DNA of 64,000 nucleotides from the NCBI GenBank assembly GCA_034436555.1, contig DAOTUU010000033.1:248001-312000 (forward strand). The letters run 5' to 3'. This document shows, one piece after another, positions 9,193 to 19,572 of this stretch. Origin of the DNA: JAFMJV01 sp034436555. GTDB lineage: Bacteria > Chloroflexota > Limnocylindria > Limnocylindrales > CSP1-4. The position numbers and the translations under genes are program-made. Below the pieces are notes generated by a model. The model was not told the origin of the DNA, did no database searches, and saw only the letters and a program-made list of their open reading frames with translations. Positions within the stretch are counted from its first letter, which is position 1, and every line of letters starts with the position of its first letter.

Positions 9193-9536
9193 GGCTCGTC
9201 CCCGGCGTCCGCCGGATCGGGCGCCGCCGTCCCGCCCCGCCTGTCGCCCCGGGATGGCGTCCGCGCGCCGACCGTGGCCGCCACAGACACGACGCCGATG
9301 CCGACCCACGCGAACACGGATGCCGACACCACGGGGTAGTCCCCCATCCGCGCCGGATCGCCCAGGCGGGCGCCCAGCGCCTGGCCCGCCCATGCCCCCG
9401 CGACGGCCGCGGGCAGCACCAGCAGCACGTGCAGCCGAAGCTGCCCACGGACCAGCACGTAGACGCAGGTCCACAGCGCGCCGACGATGGCGGACAGGAC
9501 GACCGAGGGCGGCAGCGCCTGGACCACGGGCTCCAT
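9189..9536 (-). CDS. small multi-pass membrane protein, unknown
   Basis: 115 residues with about three hydrophobic segments (~8-28, ~33-52 and ~72-95), i.e. a small integral membrane protein. I recognise no family motif. Its ATG overlaps the mnmA stop (TGATG) and its stop overlaps the next gene's ATG (ATGA), so it is translated as part of the cysteine desulfurase-mnmA operon. The tail is polar and charged (ARTPSRGDRRGG). Confidence 0.65.
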   Translation of the reverse strand: MEPVVQALPPSVVLSAIVGALWTCVYVLVRGQLRLHVLLVLPAAVAGAWAGQALGARLGDPARMGDYPVVSASVFAWVGIGVVSVAATVGARTPSRGDRRGGTAAPDPADAGDEP

Positions 9537-10771
9537 CAGCGTGTGACCGGCACCCGGTCGGCGCTCGTCGCGACCACACCCTGCTGCTCCCCGGCCGCCG
9601 CCAGGGCGTCCTCCCGCGCCGGGGCGTCCTCCCGCGCCGGGGCGTCCTCCCGCGCCAGCCGGCCGCCCCCGATGACCTCCTCGCCCGCGTAGCACACCGC
9701 CGCCTGGCCGGGAGCCGGGGCCCAGGCGTCCGCGTGCAGCTCGGCCACCCAGCGGCCGGGCACGGTCGGGTCCCGCCGCAGGGTCGCGGGCAGCAGCGGC
9801 GCGCGATGACGGATGCGCACACCCGCGGAGAACGGCCCGGCGGGCGCCGGCCCACCGCAGAACGTCATGTCGTCGATGGTCAGTCGGCGTCGCACCAGGT
9901 CCTCTCGTCGACCCAGCTGGACGAGGTTGGCGGTCGGGTCCAGGCGTGCGACGTAGCGTCGTTCGCCGGTGGCCACGCCGAGACCGGTGCGCTGGCCCAC
10001 GGTCAGGCCCGCCACGCCCGCGTGGGTGCCGAGGGCGCGTCCATCGGCGTCCAGGACCGTGCCCGGGATGGCGGGGCGGCCGCTGCGCTCGGCGACCGCG
10101 CGCCGGACATCCCCGTCCGGCACGAAGCACAGCTCCTGGCTCTCCGGCTTGGCGGCCGTGACCAGGCCGAGCCCATGCGCGATCTCGCGGACCTCCGGCT
10201 TGGTCAGGGCACCCAGCGGGAAGCGGACGTGTGCCAGCTGCTCCTGGTCCAGTCCGTACAGGAAGTAGCTCTGGTCCTTGTCGTGGTCCAGGCCCGCAAG
10301 GAGGCGCCAGCCGCCGTCCGCGGCGCGACGCACCCGCGCGTAATGGCCGGTGGCCACGGCATCGGCACCGTACAGGTGGCGGGCGCGGCCCAGCAGCGCC
10401 CCGAACTTCACGGTCGTGTTGCAGTCGATGCAGGGGCTGGGCGTCCGGCCTGCCAGGTACGCGTCGACGAACGGCTCCAGCACGCCCGCCGCGAACTCGC
10501 GCTCCAGATTGAGCACGTAGAACGGGATGCCCAGCTGGCCGGCGACCCGCCGGGCGTCCTCGGCGGCGTCGAAGGAGCAGCAGGAGCGTCTGCTCGACGA
10601 GGCGGCGTCCGCTCGGTCGTGGAGGCGCATCCAGACACCCACCACGTCCGCGCCCGAGCGCGCCACGAGCGCCGCGGCCACCGACGAGTCCACCCCGCCG
10701 GACATCGCGACGAGCACGCGCGAACGGCCGGGCCGGGGGTCCGGTGACCCGGTCGTCGGCGCCTCAGCCAC
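9536..10771 (-). CDS. mnmA: tRNA-specific 2-thiouridylase MnmA
   Basis: Catalyses ATP-dependent 2-thiolation of U34 in tRNA-Lys/Glu/Gln. 411 residues. PP-loop VLVAMSGGVDSSVAA lies at ~19-33, the first catalytic Cys is in TPSPCIDCN, and the second is in ELCFVPDGD. The tRNA-recognition beta-barrel forms the C-terminus. An unusual C-terminal tail contains three copies of EDAPAR-type hexapeptides, encoded by an 18-bp tandem repeat at 9604-9657. The start lies inside the end of the cysteine desulfurase gene (8-base overlap), which fits the sulfur relay: desulfurase persulfide to MnmA. Confidence 0.96.
   Translation of the reverse strand: MAEAPTTGSPDPRPGRSRVLVAMSGGVDSSVAAALVARSGADVVGVWMRLHDRADAASSSRRSCCSFDAAEDARRVAGQLGIPFYVLNLEREFAAGVLEPFVDAYLAGRTPSPCIDCNTTVKFGALLGRARHLYGADAVATGHYARVRRAADGGWRLLAGLDHDKDQSYFLYGLDQEQLAHVRFPLGALTKPEVREIAHGLGLVTAAKPESQELCFVPDGDVRRAVAERSGRPAIPGTVLDADGRALGTHAGVAGLTVGQRTGLGVATGERRYVARLDPTANLVQLGRREDLVRRRLTIDDMTFCGGPAPAGPFSAGVRIRHRAPLLPATLRRDPTVPGRWVAELHADAWAPAPGQAAVCYAGEEVIGGGRLAREDAPAREDAPAREDALAAAGEQQGVVATSADRVPVTR
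9604..9657. repeat. three 18-bp in-frame tandem repeats inside mnmA
   Basis: Units at 9604-9621, 9622-9639 and 9640-9657 are identical except for the last base of the third. Because 18 is a multiple of three, the repeats only lengthen the MnmA tail by six residues each. Confidence 0.9.
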
Positions 10772-11978
10772 CGGCGACGACCCCCAGGGGTGACATCCCG
10801 CGTGCGCCCGCGGGCTCCGCCACGCTCAGGCGATGCTGCCCCTCGCGCACGGCGGCGATGGCGGAGGGCACCAGCGCCTCGGCGTGCCCGATGTCCGCCT
10901 CGCTCGTCAGTCGGCCGAGCGACAGGCGCAGCGCGCCGCGCGCCTCGTCGTGGGGGTAGCCCATCGCGGTCAGGACGTGCGATGCCTCGCTGGAACCGGA
11001 CGTGCAGGCGGACCCCGTGGACACGCACATGCCGTCAAGGTCCAGGCGCACCACGATCGCCTCGCCCTCCGCGTCTCGGACCACGAATGAGGCGTGGTTC
11101 GGCAGGCGGTCGCGCGGGTGGCCGGTGAGCTCCGCGCCGGAGATGGCGGTCACCGCGGCGATGAGCCGGTCGCGCAGCGCTGTCACGCGCGGCACCGTCG
11201 CGTCGCGCTCCGCCACCACGAGGTCCAGCGCCGTGGCCATCCCCACGGCGCCCGCGACATGCTCGGTGCCGGCCCGCCGGTACCGCTCCTGGCTGCCGCC
11301 GTGCTGCTGGGGCAGGATCGCCGCACCGCGTCGGATCCACAGTGCTCCGATGCCCTTGGGCCCCTCCAGCTTGTGACCGGCGAGCGAGACGAGGTCCGCA
11401 CCGAGCGTGGCGACATCGAGGGGCAGCCAGGGGGCCGCCTGCACCGCGTCCACGTGGATGAGGGCGCGACAGCCCGAGCGGACGCGGGCGACGAGCTCGG
11501 CGGTCGGCCCGACCGTGCCCACCTCGTTGTTGGCCATCTGGAGCGACACCAGCACCGTGCGCTCAGAGAGGGACCGTGCCAGCTCATCGGGGTCGGTCCG
11601 GCCGTAGCGGTCCACGGGCAGGATGACGACCTCGAAGCCGAACTTCTCCAGGTGTCGGAGCGCGTTGAGGACCGCGTCGTGCTCCACCGCGGTCGTGACG
11701 ATGCGGTGGCCGGTGGCCTTGCCGGCCCACGCAGCGCCCTTCAGCGCGAGGTTGACCGACTCCGTGCCGCCACCCGTGAACACGATCGCACGCGGCTCCG
11801 CACCGATCGCGCGGGCCACGCGCTCGTGCGCCTCGTCCAGGACGGCGCGTGCGGCGCGGCCCACCGAGTGCGCGGAGGAGGGGTTGCCCCATGCGACGGA
11901 CTGGACGCGCGCCATCGCGTCGAGCACCTCGGGGCGGGGCGGCGTCGTCGCCGCATGGTCCAGGTAGATGGGCGTCAC
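10764..11978 (-). CDS. cysteine desulfurase (NifS/IscS family)
   Basis: PLP enzyme that takes sulfur from cysteine for tRNA thiolation and/or Fe-S clusters. 404 residues from GTG 11978 (MTPIYLDHAATTP, the canonical N-terminus). GGTESVNLA binds PLP phosphate, the Schiff-base lysine is in LAGHKLEGPKG, and the catalytic Cys loop is STGSACTSGSSEASHVL. The loop length resembles NifS/IscS rather than SufS. No scaffold gene follows; the overlapping mnmA suggests tRNA thiolation is its main client. TACAAT six bases upstream of the GTG suggests its own leaderless transcript. Confidence 0.94.
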   Translation of the reverse strand: MTPIYLDHAATTPPRPEVLDAMARVQSVAWGNPSSAHSVGRAARAVLDEAHERVARAIGAEPRAIVFTGGGTESVNLALKGAAWAGKATGHRIVTTAVEHDAVLNALRHLEKFGFEVVILPVDRYGRTDPDELARSLSERTVLVSLQMANNEVGTVGPTAELVARVRSGCRALIHVDAVQAAPWLPLDVATLGADLVSLAGHKLEGPKGIGALWIRRGAAILPQQHGGSQERYRRAGTEHVAGAVGMATALDLVVAERDATVPRVTALRDRLIAAVTAISGAELTGHPRDRLPNHASFVVRDAEGEAIVVRLDLDGMCVSTGSACTSGSSEASHVLTAMGYPHDEARGALRLSLGRLTSEADIGHAEALVPSAIAAVREGQHRLSVAEPAGARGMSPLGVVAGG

Positions 11979-11984
11979 CGCCCG

Positions 11985-11990
11985 ATTGTA
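11985..11990 (-). promoter_or_regulatory. candidate leaderless -10 element of the cysteine desulfurase-mnmA operon
   Basis: TACAAT on the minus strand, six bases before GTG 11978. It is the best consensus match among the start-proximal hexamers of this window. Confidence 0.5.
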
Positions 11991-12003
11991 GGCGAGGGCG
12001 CCG

Positions 12004-14481
12004 TCAATCCCGCTCGGCCCGAGACCCGCCGCGGATGCGCAGGCCGCGAGGGTCCCACAGGGGCTCGGCGGTGACGGTCGCGCCGACCCACGTCCCGAAC
12101 AGGTCGACCTCGGCGCGCGTGCCGATGGCCGCCCGGTCCGCAGGCAGGTAGGCGTACGCGATGGACCGCTCCACCGCGAAGCCGTAGCCGCCGCTCGTCA
12201 CCCGGCCGACCACCGCGCCATCGAGGCGCACCGGCTCGTTGCCCAGGCAGACGCTGCGAGGGTCGTCCAGCACGAGGCAGCGCAGGCGACGGCGCGGCCC
12301 GGCGGCCCTCGCGGCTGTCAGCGCGTCGCGAGCCATCGCCGGCGGCACCTTGTCCAGGGCGACCGCGAAGCCCAGCCCGGCCTCCCACGGGTCCTCGTCG
12401 GGCGTGACGTCCACGGACCAGACGCGGTAGCCCTTCTCCAGCCGGAGCGCCTCGATGGCGCGGTAGCCGCCCGCGACCAGGCCATGCGCGCGTCCGGCGT
12501 CCCACAGCGCGTCCCACAGGGCGCGCCCGTACTCCGACGAGGTGTACAGCTCCCAGCCCAGCTCCCCGACGTACGTCACCCGCAGCGCGAGCACCGGCAC
12601 CGGCCCCACGCTCAGCTCCTGCGCGGTCAGGTAGGGGAACGCCTCATCGGCGAGCGAGGTCCGCGTGAGCGGCTGGAGGATGTCGCGCGCCCGGGGCCCC
12701 CACAGGCCCAGGCACGCCCGCGCGCCCGTGACGTCGCGGATGGCCACATCCTCTCCGTCGGGGAGGTGGCCCCGCAGCCACGCGGCGTCGTGATTGCCGT
12801 ACGCCGTGCCCGTGACGAGCAGGAACGTGTCGGGTCCGGCGCGGGTGATGGTCACGTCCCCCTGGATGCCGCCCCGGCGGTCCAGGAGCTGCGTGTACAC
12901 GACCGACCCGACCGGACGGTCCAGGTCGTTGCCTGCGACGCGCTGGAGGAAGGCGAGGGCGCCCCGTCCCGAGATCTCCAGCTTCGCGAACGAGCTCTCG
13001 TCGAACAGCGCCGCGGCCTCGCGCGTGGCGAGCGCCTCGGCGGCGATGGAGGGCGACCAGTGACGGCCGGCCCATCCGTGCGGGCGCAGCCGCTCCAGGG
13101 ACTCCCGACCCCCGAACCGCGGATCGTCGGCATTGGGCTCGAACCAGTTCGGTCGCTCCCATCCCGACTTCTCGCCGAAGACCGCGCCCAGTCCGGCCAG
13201 CCGCTCGTAGGTCGGCGCGGTGCGCAGGGGTCTGCCCGCCTGGCGCTCCTCGGCGGGATAGTGGATGTCGTAGTACGTGGCGTAGACCTCCGTGGTCCGC
13301 GCGAGCGTGTGCCGCCCAGAGCGGTACGCCGCTCCGAACCGGCGGATGTCCATCCTCCACAGGTCCAGCTCCGGCTCGCCGTCCACGATCCACGCGGCCA
13401 TCTGCCGCCCGACACCCCCCGCCCCCGCGATGCCGTGCGCGCAGAACCCGGCGGCGACCCAGAAGCCGCGCACGTCGGTCTCACCCAGCAGGAACTCGTT
13501 GTCCGGCGTGAACGCCTCCGGGCCGTTGATGAACCGGCGCACGCCCGCATCCCGGACCGCCGGGACGCGTCGCACCGCGCCCTCCGCGATGGGCTCGAAG
13601 CGCGCGTGGTCCGGTGCCAGCAGGCGACCGTTGAAGTCGTCCGGCACGCCGTCCAGGGACCACGGGGCCGGATCGCGCTCGTAGCCGCCGAACAGGAGCC
13701 CGCCCAGGTCCTCCCGGAAGTAGACCAGGTTGTCCGGGTCGCGCAGCTGTGGCAGGCCGGCGTGGACGCCCCCGATCGCGTCCGTGAACAGGTACTGGTG
13801 GGCCATCGGGATGATGGGCACGCTCACGCCCGCCAGCCGTCCGATGTCCGGCGCGTACATGCCGCCCGCGTTGACCACGACCTGCGTCGCGATTCGGCGA
13901 CGCTCGCCCCCCTCCTCCACCATCACGCCGGTGACGCGGCCGCGCGCCTGTTCCACGGCGACGACGCGCGCGTGCTGGCGGATCGTGGCACCGCCGGCGC
14001 GCGCGCCGGCCGCCAGCGAGAGGGCGAGGCCGCTGGGGTCGAGCCAGCCATCCGTGGGCAGCCAGACCGCACCCAGCACGCCGTCGGTGGTCATCAGCGG
14101 GAAGCGGTCCTGTGCCTCCCGCGCCGAGATGAGGTCCAACGGGAGACCGAACGAGCGCGCCCAGGCGACCTGGCGCCTCAGCTCCTCCAGCCGCTCCGGG
14201 GAGCTGGCGAGGCGCAGCGACCCCACCTCGTGCCAGCCCGGATCCACCCCCGTCTCGGCCCCCAGGCGTCGGTACAGGTCGGCACCAGCCATCATCATCC
14301 GGGTCAGGCTCACGGAGCCGCGGAGCTGCCCGACCAGCCCGGCGGAATGGAACGTCGATCCGGAGGTCAGCTCCGCGCGGTCGAGCAGCACGATGTCCGA
14401 CCAGCCCCGCTGCACGAGATGGTAGGCGATCGAGGTCCCGCCGACCCCGCCCCCGGTGATGACGACGCGCGCATGGTCCAT
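12004..14481 (-). CDS. FAD-dependent dimethylglycine/sarcosine dehydrogenase-like protein with GcvT domain
   Basis: 825-residue fusion. N-terminal DAO-type FAD domain (VVITGGGVGGTSIAYHLVQRG at the start) and STFHSAGLVGQLR, whose His corresponds to the covalent FAD site of DMGDH-type enzymes. A C-terminal aminomethyl-transferase (GcvT) domain covers ~430-825 (FDESSFAKLEISG, YVGELGWELY, GYRAIEALRLEKGYR). Such fusions oxidatively demethylate N-methylglycines and pass the one-carbon unit to tetrahydrofolate. Start ATG 14481 is chosen over longer in-frame options because it begins the Rossmann motif. It follows a choline-kinase-like gene. The exact substrate cannot be assigned. Confidence 0.88.
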   Translation of the reverse strand: MDHARVVITGGGVGGTSIAYHLVQRGWSDIVLLDRAELTSGSTFHSAGLVGQLRGSVSLTRMMMAGADLYRRLGAETGVDPGWHEVGSLRLASSPERLEELRRQVAWARSFGLPLDLISAREAQDRFPLMTTDGVLGAVWLPTDGWLDPSGLALSLAAGARAGGATIRQHARVVAVEQARGRVTGVMVEEGGERRRIATQVVVNAGGMYAPDIGRLAGVSVPIIPMAHQYLFTDAIGGVHAGLPQLRDPDNLVYFREDLGGLLFGGYERDPAPWSLDGVPDDFNGRLLAPDHARFEPIAEGAVRRVPAVRDAGVRRFINGPEAFTPDNEFLLGETDVRGFWVAAGFCAHGIAGAGGVGRQMAAWIVDGEPELDLWRMDIRRFGAAYRSGRHTLARTTEVYATYYDIHYPAEERQAGRPLRTAPTYERLAGLGAVFGEKSGWERPNWFEPNADDPRFGGRESLERLRPHGWAGRHWSPSIAAEALATREAAALFDESSFAKLEISGRGALAFLQRVAGNDLDRPVGSVVYTQLLDRRGGIQGDVTITRAGPDTFLLVTGTAYGNHDAAWLRGHLPDGEDVAIRDVTGARACLGLWGPRARDILQPLTRTSLADEAFPYLTAQELSVGPVPVLALRVTYVGELGWELYTSSEYGRALWDALWDAGRAHGLVAGGYRAIEALRLEKGYRVWSVDVTPDEDPWEAGLGFAVALDKVPPAMARDALTAARAAGPRRRLRCLVLDDPRSVCLGNEPVRLDGAVVGRVTSGGYGFAVERSIAYAYLPADRAAIGTRAEVDLFGTWVGATVTAEPLWDPRGLRIRGGSRAERD

Positions 14482-14488
14482 GACCGCC

Positions 14489-14494
14489 AGCCTA
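14489..14494 (-). promoter_or_regulatory. candidate -10 element before the DMGDH-like gene
   Basis: TAGGCT on the minus strand, seven bases before ATG 14481. It includes the TAG stop of the kinase gene. It may give a leaderless internal transcript; weak because there is no -35. Confidence 0.3.
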
Positions 14495-15412
14495 CCCGCT
14501 GGCCGCCACCGCCCGCAGGGCCGCGGTGAACGCCGGGGTGGTCGCCCCGGCGAGCGCCCGCTCGAGGTGCCCGACGGCATAGCCCCGGAAGTCGACGTCG
14601 AGGATGCTGATCGCCTGCTGGAGCACGCCCCACATCCCCTCCCGGATGTCCGAGGCGACGCGCATCAGCGCGATCCGGGCGAGCTCGTGCGGCGCGGGCG
14701 CGCGGCCCAGGTAGCTGGTCGCCAGATGGGCGTCCTCGTCGGGCGTGAGCCCGTGGTTGATGGACAGGTTGCCCAGGTCGAACCACGGGTCGCCCATGCC
14801 CGCGTACTCCCAGTCCACGATCCGGATGCGCCGCCCATCGTCGATGAGGTTCGCGCTCAGCAGGTCGTTGTGACAGGGCGCCAGGGGCTGGCGCGCGGCG
14901 AGACAGGCGCGCTCGATGTCCCGACCCACGGCCTCCGCGCGCGCCCAGGCGAGTGGCGGCTCGGTGCCCCGGGCGCGCGCGAGGGCCGCGTACAGCTCCG
15001 CGGTGCGCCGGGGCGCGAACAGACCCGGCACCGGCGGCCCCCCGTGGACCCGCCGCAGCGAGTCCGCCACGCGCTCGAGCATGCCTCGGTCATGGAGCGC
15101 CTCGGGGCTCACGGGCGAGCCCGCGATGAAGCGGGTGACCAGGATCCCCTCGGCACGCAGGAACGCGACCACCTCCGGCCCGACGCCCGCGCCCGCTGCG
15201 GCCACCGTGGCCGCATGCTCCAGATCCCTGCTGATGCCCAGCAGGTGCGTGTCGTTCCCGGCGAGCCGGACGACGTACCGCTCGTCGGTCCCGCTCGCGG
15301 CCACCAGGAGGTTGCGGTTCGTGAGCCCGCCCGAGAGGGCCGTGAGGGTCAGTTCCCGGCCCGCCAGCCCAGGGACCCGTGCCAGCGCCGCCTCGACTCC
15401 GGGCTCGATCAC
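14492..15412 (-). CDS. choline/ethanolamine kinase-like phosphotransferase (APH fold)
   Basis: 306 residues, GTG start. Eukaryotic-like kinase fold of the aminoglycoside-phosphotransferase/choline-kinase group: glycine-rich loop LSGGLTNRNLLV (~28), catalytic loop CHNDLLSANLIDD (~190) and metal-binding IRIVDWEYAGMGDPWFDLGNL-type segment (~205), which is typical of LicA/choline kinase. It starts a few bases after the secreted-protein gene and ends 10 bases before the DMGDH-like gene. The pairing suggests handling of choline-derived methylamines, but other small alcohols or aminoglycosides are possible substrates. Confidence 0.82.
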   Translation of the reverse strand: MIEPGVEAALARVPGLAGRELTLTALSGGLTNRNLLVAASGTDERYVVRLAGNDTHLLGISRDLEHAATVAAAGAGVGPEVVAFLRAEGILVTRFIAGSPVSPEALHDRGMLERVADSLRRVHGGPPVPGLFAPRRTAELYAALARARGTEPPLAWARAEAVGRDIERACLAARQPLAPCHNDLLSANLIDDGRRIRIVDWEYAGMGDPWFDLGNLSINHGLTPDEDAHLATSYLGRAPAPHELARIALMRVASDIREGMWGVLQQAISILDVDFRGYAVGHLERALAGATTPAFTAALRAVAASG

Positions 15413-15418
15413 GGACGG

Positions 15419-16276
15419 CTACTTGCCGCCCGCGATGACCGTGAAGCCCTTGGGCAGCGTGACGGCGCAGCTGCTGATCGCGATGTCGCCGTCCGCGAGC
15501 CACCATCGGCAGGCCGTGCCGTCCGGGTTGTAGAACAGCAGCGAATCCGCGGTCCCGGCGATGATCGCCCAGGGTACGAACGCGGACGAGCTGTGGGACC
15601 CGAAGAAGGGCGGATCATGCTGGGCGTCCATGATCCCCCAGCCGCCGAACAGCCCGCCGGCCGTCTCCACCAGGAACATGTAGGAATCGCTGGTCGTGGC
15701 GAGGCGCGCGATCGACTCCGTCCCGACCGTGTTGACGGTGTTGCCTGGCCTGAGGTCCCCGCCGCCCATCGCGAAGGTCGTCACCGTTCCCAGGTCCACG
15801 CCGACATCCCAGAGCACCAGGGCATCGCAGGTCGCGGCGATGCGCTCGGCACCGGCGACCAGGAACCCCGACGACCGATTGCGGAACCGCCCGTTGATGA
15901 GGGTCCCCATGAGGTACCGACCCGTGGTTCGGTTGTACAGCACGAGCGAATCGCAGCTCGCCGCGGCATGCGTGAACCCGGAGCGGACGGTCATGGACTC
16001 CACCGGCGCATAGGCGCCTCTGCGGAAGGTGCCCGTGCGCAGCCGCCCGGTCGACCGCGTGTAGAGCGCCAGGCTCGAGCGGCTCGCGGCAGCCAGGTCG
16101 ACACCGCGCAGGGCGAAGCTGTCGACCTTCGTGTAGATCCGGTGCTTGAGCGTGCCCGTGACCGCCTTGCCCGGCTTCCACAGCAGGATGGAATGGTTGG
16201 GGCCGGCCGCAGCGCCCGGGGACGCGAGCGCGAGGAGCAGGACGACCAGGATCGGCAGCAGCAACGGACGCCACAT
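15419..16276 (-). CDS. secreted repeat (propeller-like) protein, unknown function
   Basis: 285 residues from ATG 16276, preceded by a good Shine-Dalgarno (GAGGTG). Signal peptide MWRPLLLPILVVLLLALASPGAAA. The mature part is made of about five ~45-residue repeats, each with a (D/S)SL-(V/A)LY-x-R-(S/T)TGR-x-x-x-GT core (e.g. SLALYTRSTGRLRTGTF and SLVLYNRTTGRYLMGTL), with later copies more diverged. Such spacing fits a beta-propeller or related all-beta repeat fold. I recognise no enzyme motif; carbohydrate or surface binding is only a possibility. Confidence 0.75.
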   Translation of the reverse strand: MWRPLLLPILVVLLLALASPGAAAGPNHSILLWKPGKAVTGTLKHRIYTKVDSFALRGVDLAAASRSSLALYTRSTGRLRTGTFRRGAYAPVESMTVRSGFTHAAASCDSLVLYNRTTGRYLMGTLINGRFRNRSSGFLVAGAERIAATCDALVLWDVGVDLGTVTTFAMGGGDLRPGNTVNTVGTESIARLATTSDSYMFLVETAGGLFGGWGIMDAQHDPPFFGSHSSSAFVPWAIIAGTADSLLFYNPDGTACRWWLADGDIAISSCAVTLPKGFTVIAGGK

Positions 16277-16355
16277 GGTTCGGGAGCACCTCGGCCGCGG
16301 AGTGGACGGGAGGGACACTACGCGCAACGGCCGAGGCTGTCACCCCGGAATCCGC

Positions 16356-18281
<1,926 letters not shown>

Positions 18282-18372
18282 GGGGAGCGTGATGGTCCCA
18301 CATCCGGGCGGTGGACGCGCGCGGGTCGTATCCTCGTCGGGAACCGATGCCACAGGAGGCCACGTCCGCCAC

Positions 18373-19572
18373 GTGCTGACCCGACGACCGGAGCCGCGTC
18401 CCTGGGACGTGATCGCGCTCGAGGTGCTGCTGACCGTCGCCTGCGCCGTCCAGGTCGGCCTGCTGCTCTGGCTGGCGGTCGCGACGTGGGAGGAGCGGGG
18501 CGCGCCGGGCATGGTCATCGGCGTGCTGGTCATGGTGGCCATGGCGGTGGGCGCCGGCTGGTTCCTGTGGCTCACGGGCGTGAACGGCTGGCTGCTGGCG
18601 GGCGCCAGCGGCGTGGCCGGGATCGAGGTCGCGTTCCTGATGGTGCTGGGCGCGACCGGCCAGGTGCTCGGCGTCGGCGCCGGACCGCTGCTGCTCAGCC
18701 TGGGCGCCGCCGTCCTGGGCGTGTCATGCGGCATCTTCCTGCCGGCGCCGTCGGCGCGGCGATACGCGCCCACCCCGCGCGCCCGCGAGGTCGCGGGCGG
18801 CCCGCCCTCGGCACCCCCGATCTCGCCGAGCGTCGCCGCGGCGGCCGACCGCTACGCCCGCCCGGTGGTCACGGGCGCGGTCGCGCTGACCGTCGCGGGC
18901 GCCCGCCGGATGCGTCGGACCGGCGGTCCGTCCGCGGGCCCGGTCGAACCCTCGGTCGATGCCGCCCCCGACCCCGTGCTCCAGCCTCGCCCCGGCACCC
19001 CCATCCGGACCATGGCGCCCGCGGCGGGCACGGTGGACGGGCCGCCGACTGCCGTCGCGGGAAGCGCCTCCAAGGGCTCGACGGCCACCGTGCCGGCCCC
19101 GGCCGCGGGGACGCCGGCCGCGGGCGCGTCCATCGCCGCGAGCCCCGCCACCCCGGCCGCCGGGACGCCGGCCGCCGGGACGCCGGCCGCGGGCAGCGCC
19201 ACCCGCTCCGGAACCGGGCGCACCCCCGGCGCGACCCCCGATCCGGGGGCCATCGCGCGCCAGGCGCGCGCCTCCATCGACGCGGAGTTGGCCAAGCCCC
19301 GTGGCGCCGGTCGAGGTGACGCACCCGCCGGCACCGCGCCGGGATTCCGCCACGTCGACCCGCCCCCGCCCGCCACACGCGTCCCCGCACCATCCGGGGT
19401 CGAGCCCCGGTTCAGTCCATCGGGTGGGTCGACCCCGCCCCGGCCGCCGACCGGCTCGCCGACGGCCCGCGCCGGGGACGCCCCGCAGCCGTCCGACCCC
19501 TCCTCGGTCACGCCGAGCCTCCGGCAGGTGCCGCCGGCCGATGGCGGCGACGGCACAGGGGTCGGACGGTGA
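18373..19572 (+). CDS. membrane protein with low-complexity Pro/Ala tail
   Basis: 399 residues from GTG 18373; AGGAGG at 18354-18359 supports a start in this area, though its 13-base spacing is long. About four transmembrane helices (~15-36, ~45-67, ~70-92 and ~98-118) are followed by a ~270-residue cytoplasmic or exported tail rich in Ala, Pro, Gly and Thr. The tail includes repeated TPAAG units (19150-19194 in DNA). No catalytic motif seen. Its stop overlaps the GTG of the next gene (GTGA). Confidence 0.65.
   Translation: MLTRRPEPRPWDVIALEVLLTVACAVQVGLLLWLAVATWEERGAPGMVIGVLVMVAMAVGAGWFLWLTGVNGWLLAGASGVAGIEVAFLMVLGATGQVLGVGAGPLLLSLGAAVLGVSCGIFLPAPSARRYAPTPRAREVAGGPPSAPPISPSVAAAADRYARPVVTGAVALTVAGARRMRRTGGPSAGPVEPSVDAAPDPVLQPRPGTPIRTMAPAAGTVDGPPTAVAGSASKGSTATVPAPAAGTPAAGASIAASPATPAAGTPAAGTPAAGSATRSGTGRTPGATPDPGAIARQARASIDAELAKPRGAGRGDAPAGTAPGFRHVDPPPPATRVPAPSGVEPRFSPSGGSTPPRPPTGSPTARAGDAPQPSDPSSVTPSLRQVPPADGGDGTGVGR
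19150..19194. repeat. three 15-bp in-frame tandem repeats
   Basis: Three consecutive 15-base units encoding TPAAG; a related unit occurs just upstream (~19110). They expand the low-complexity tail of the overlapping membrane protein. Confidence 0.8.
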
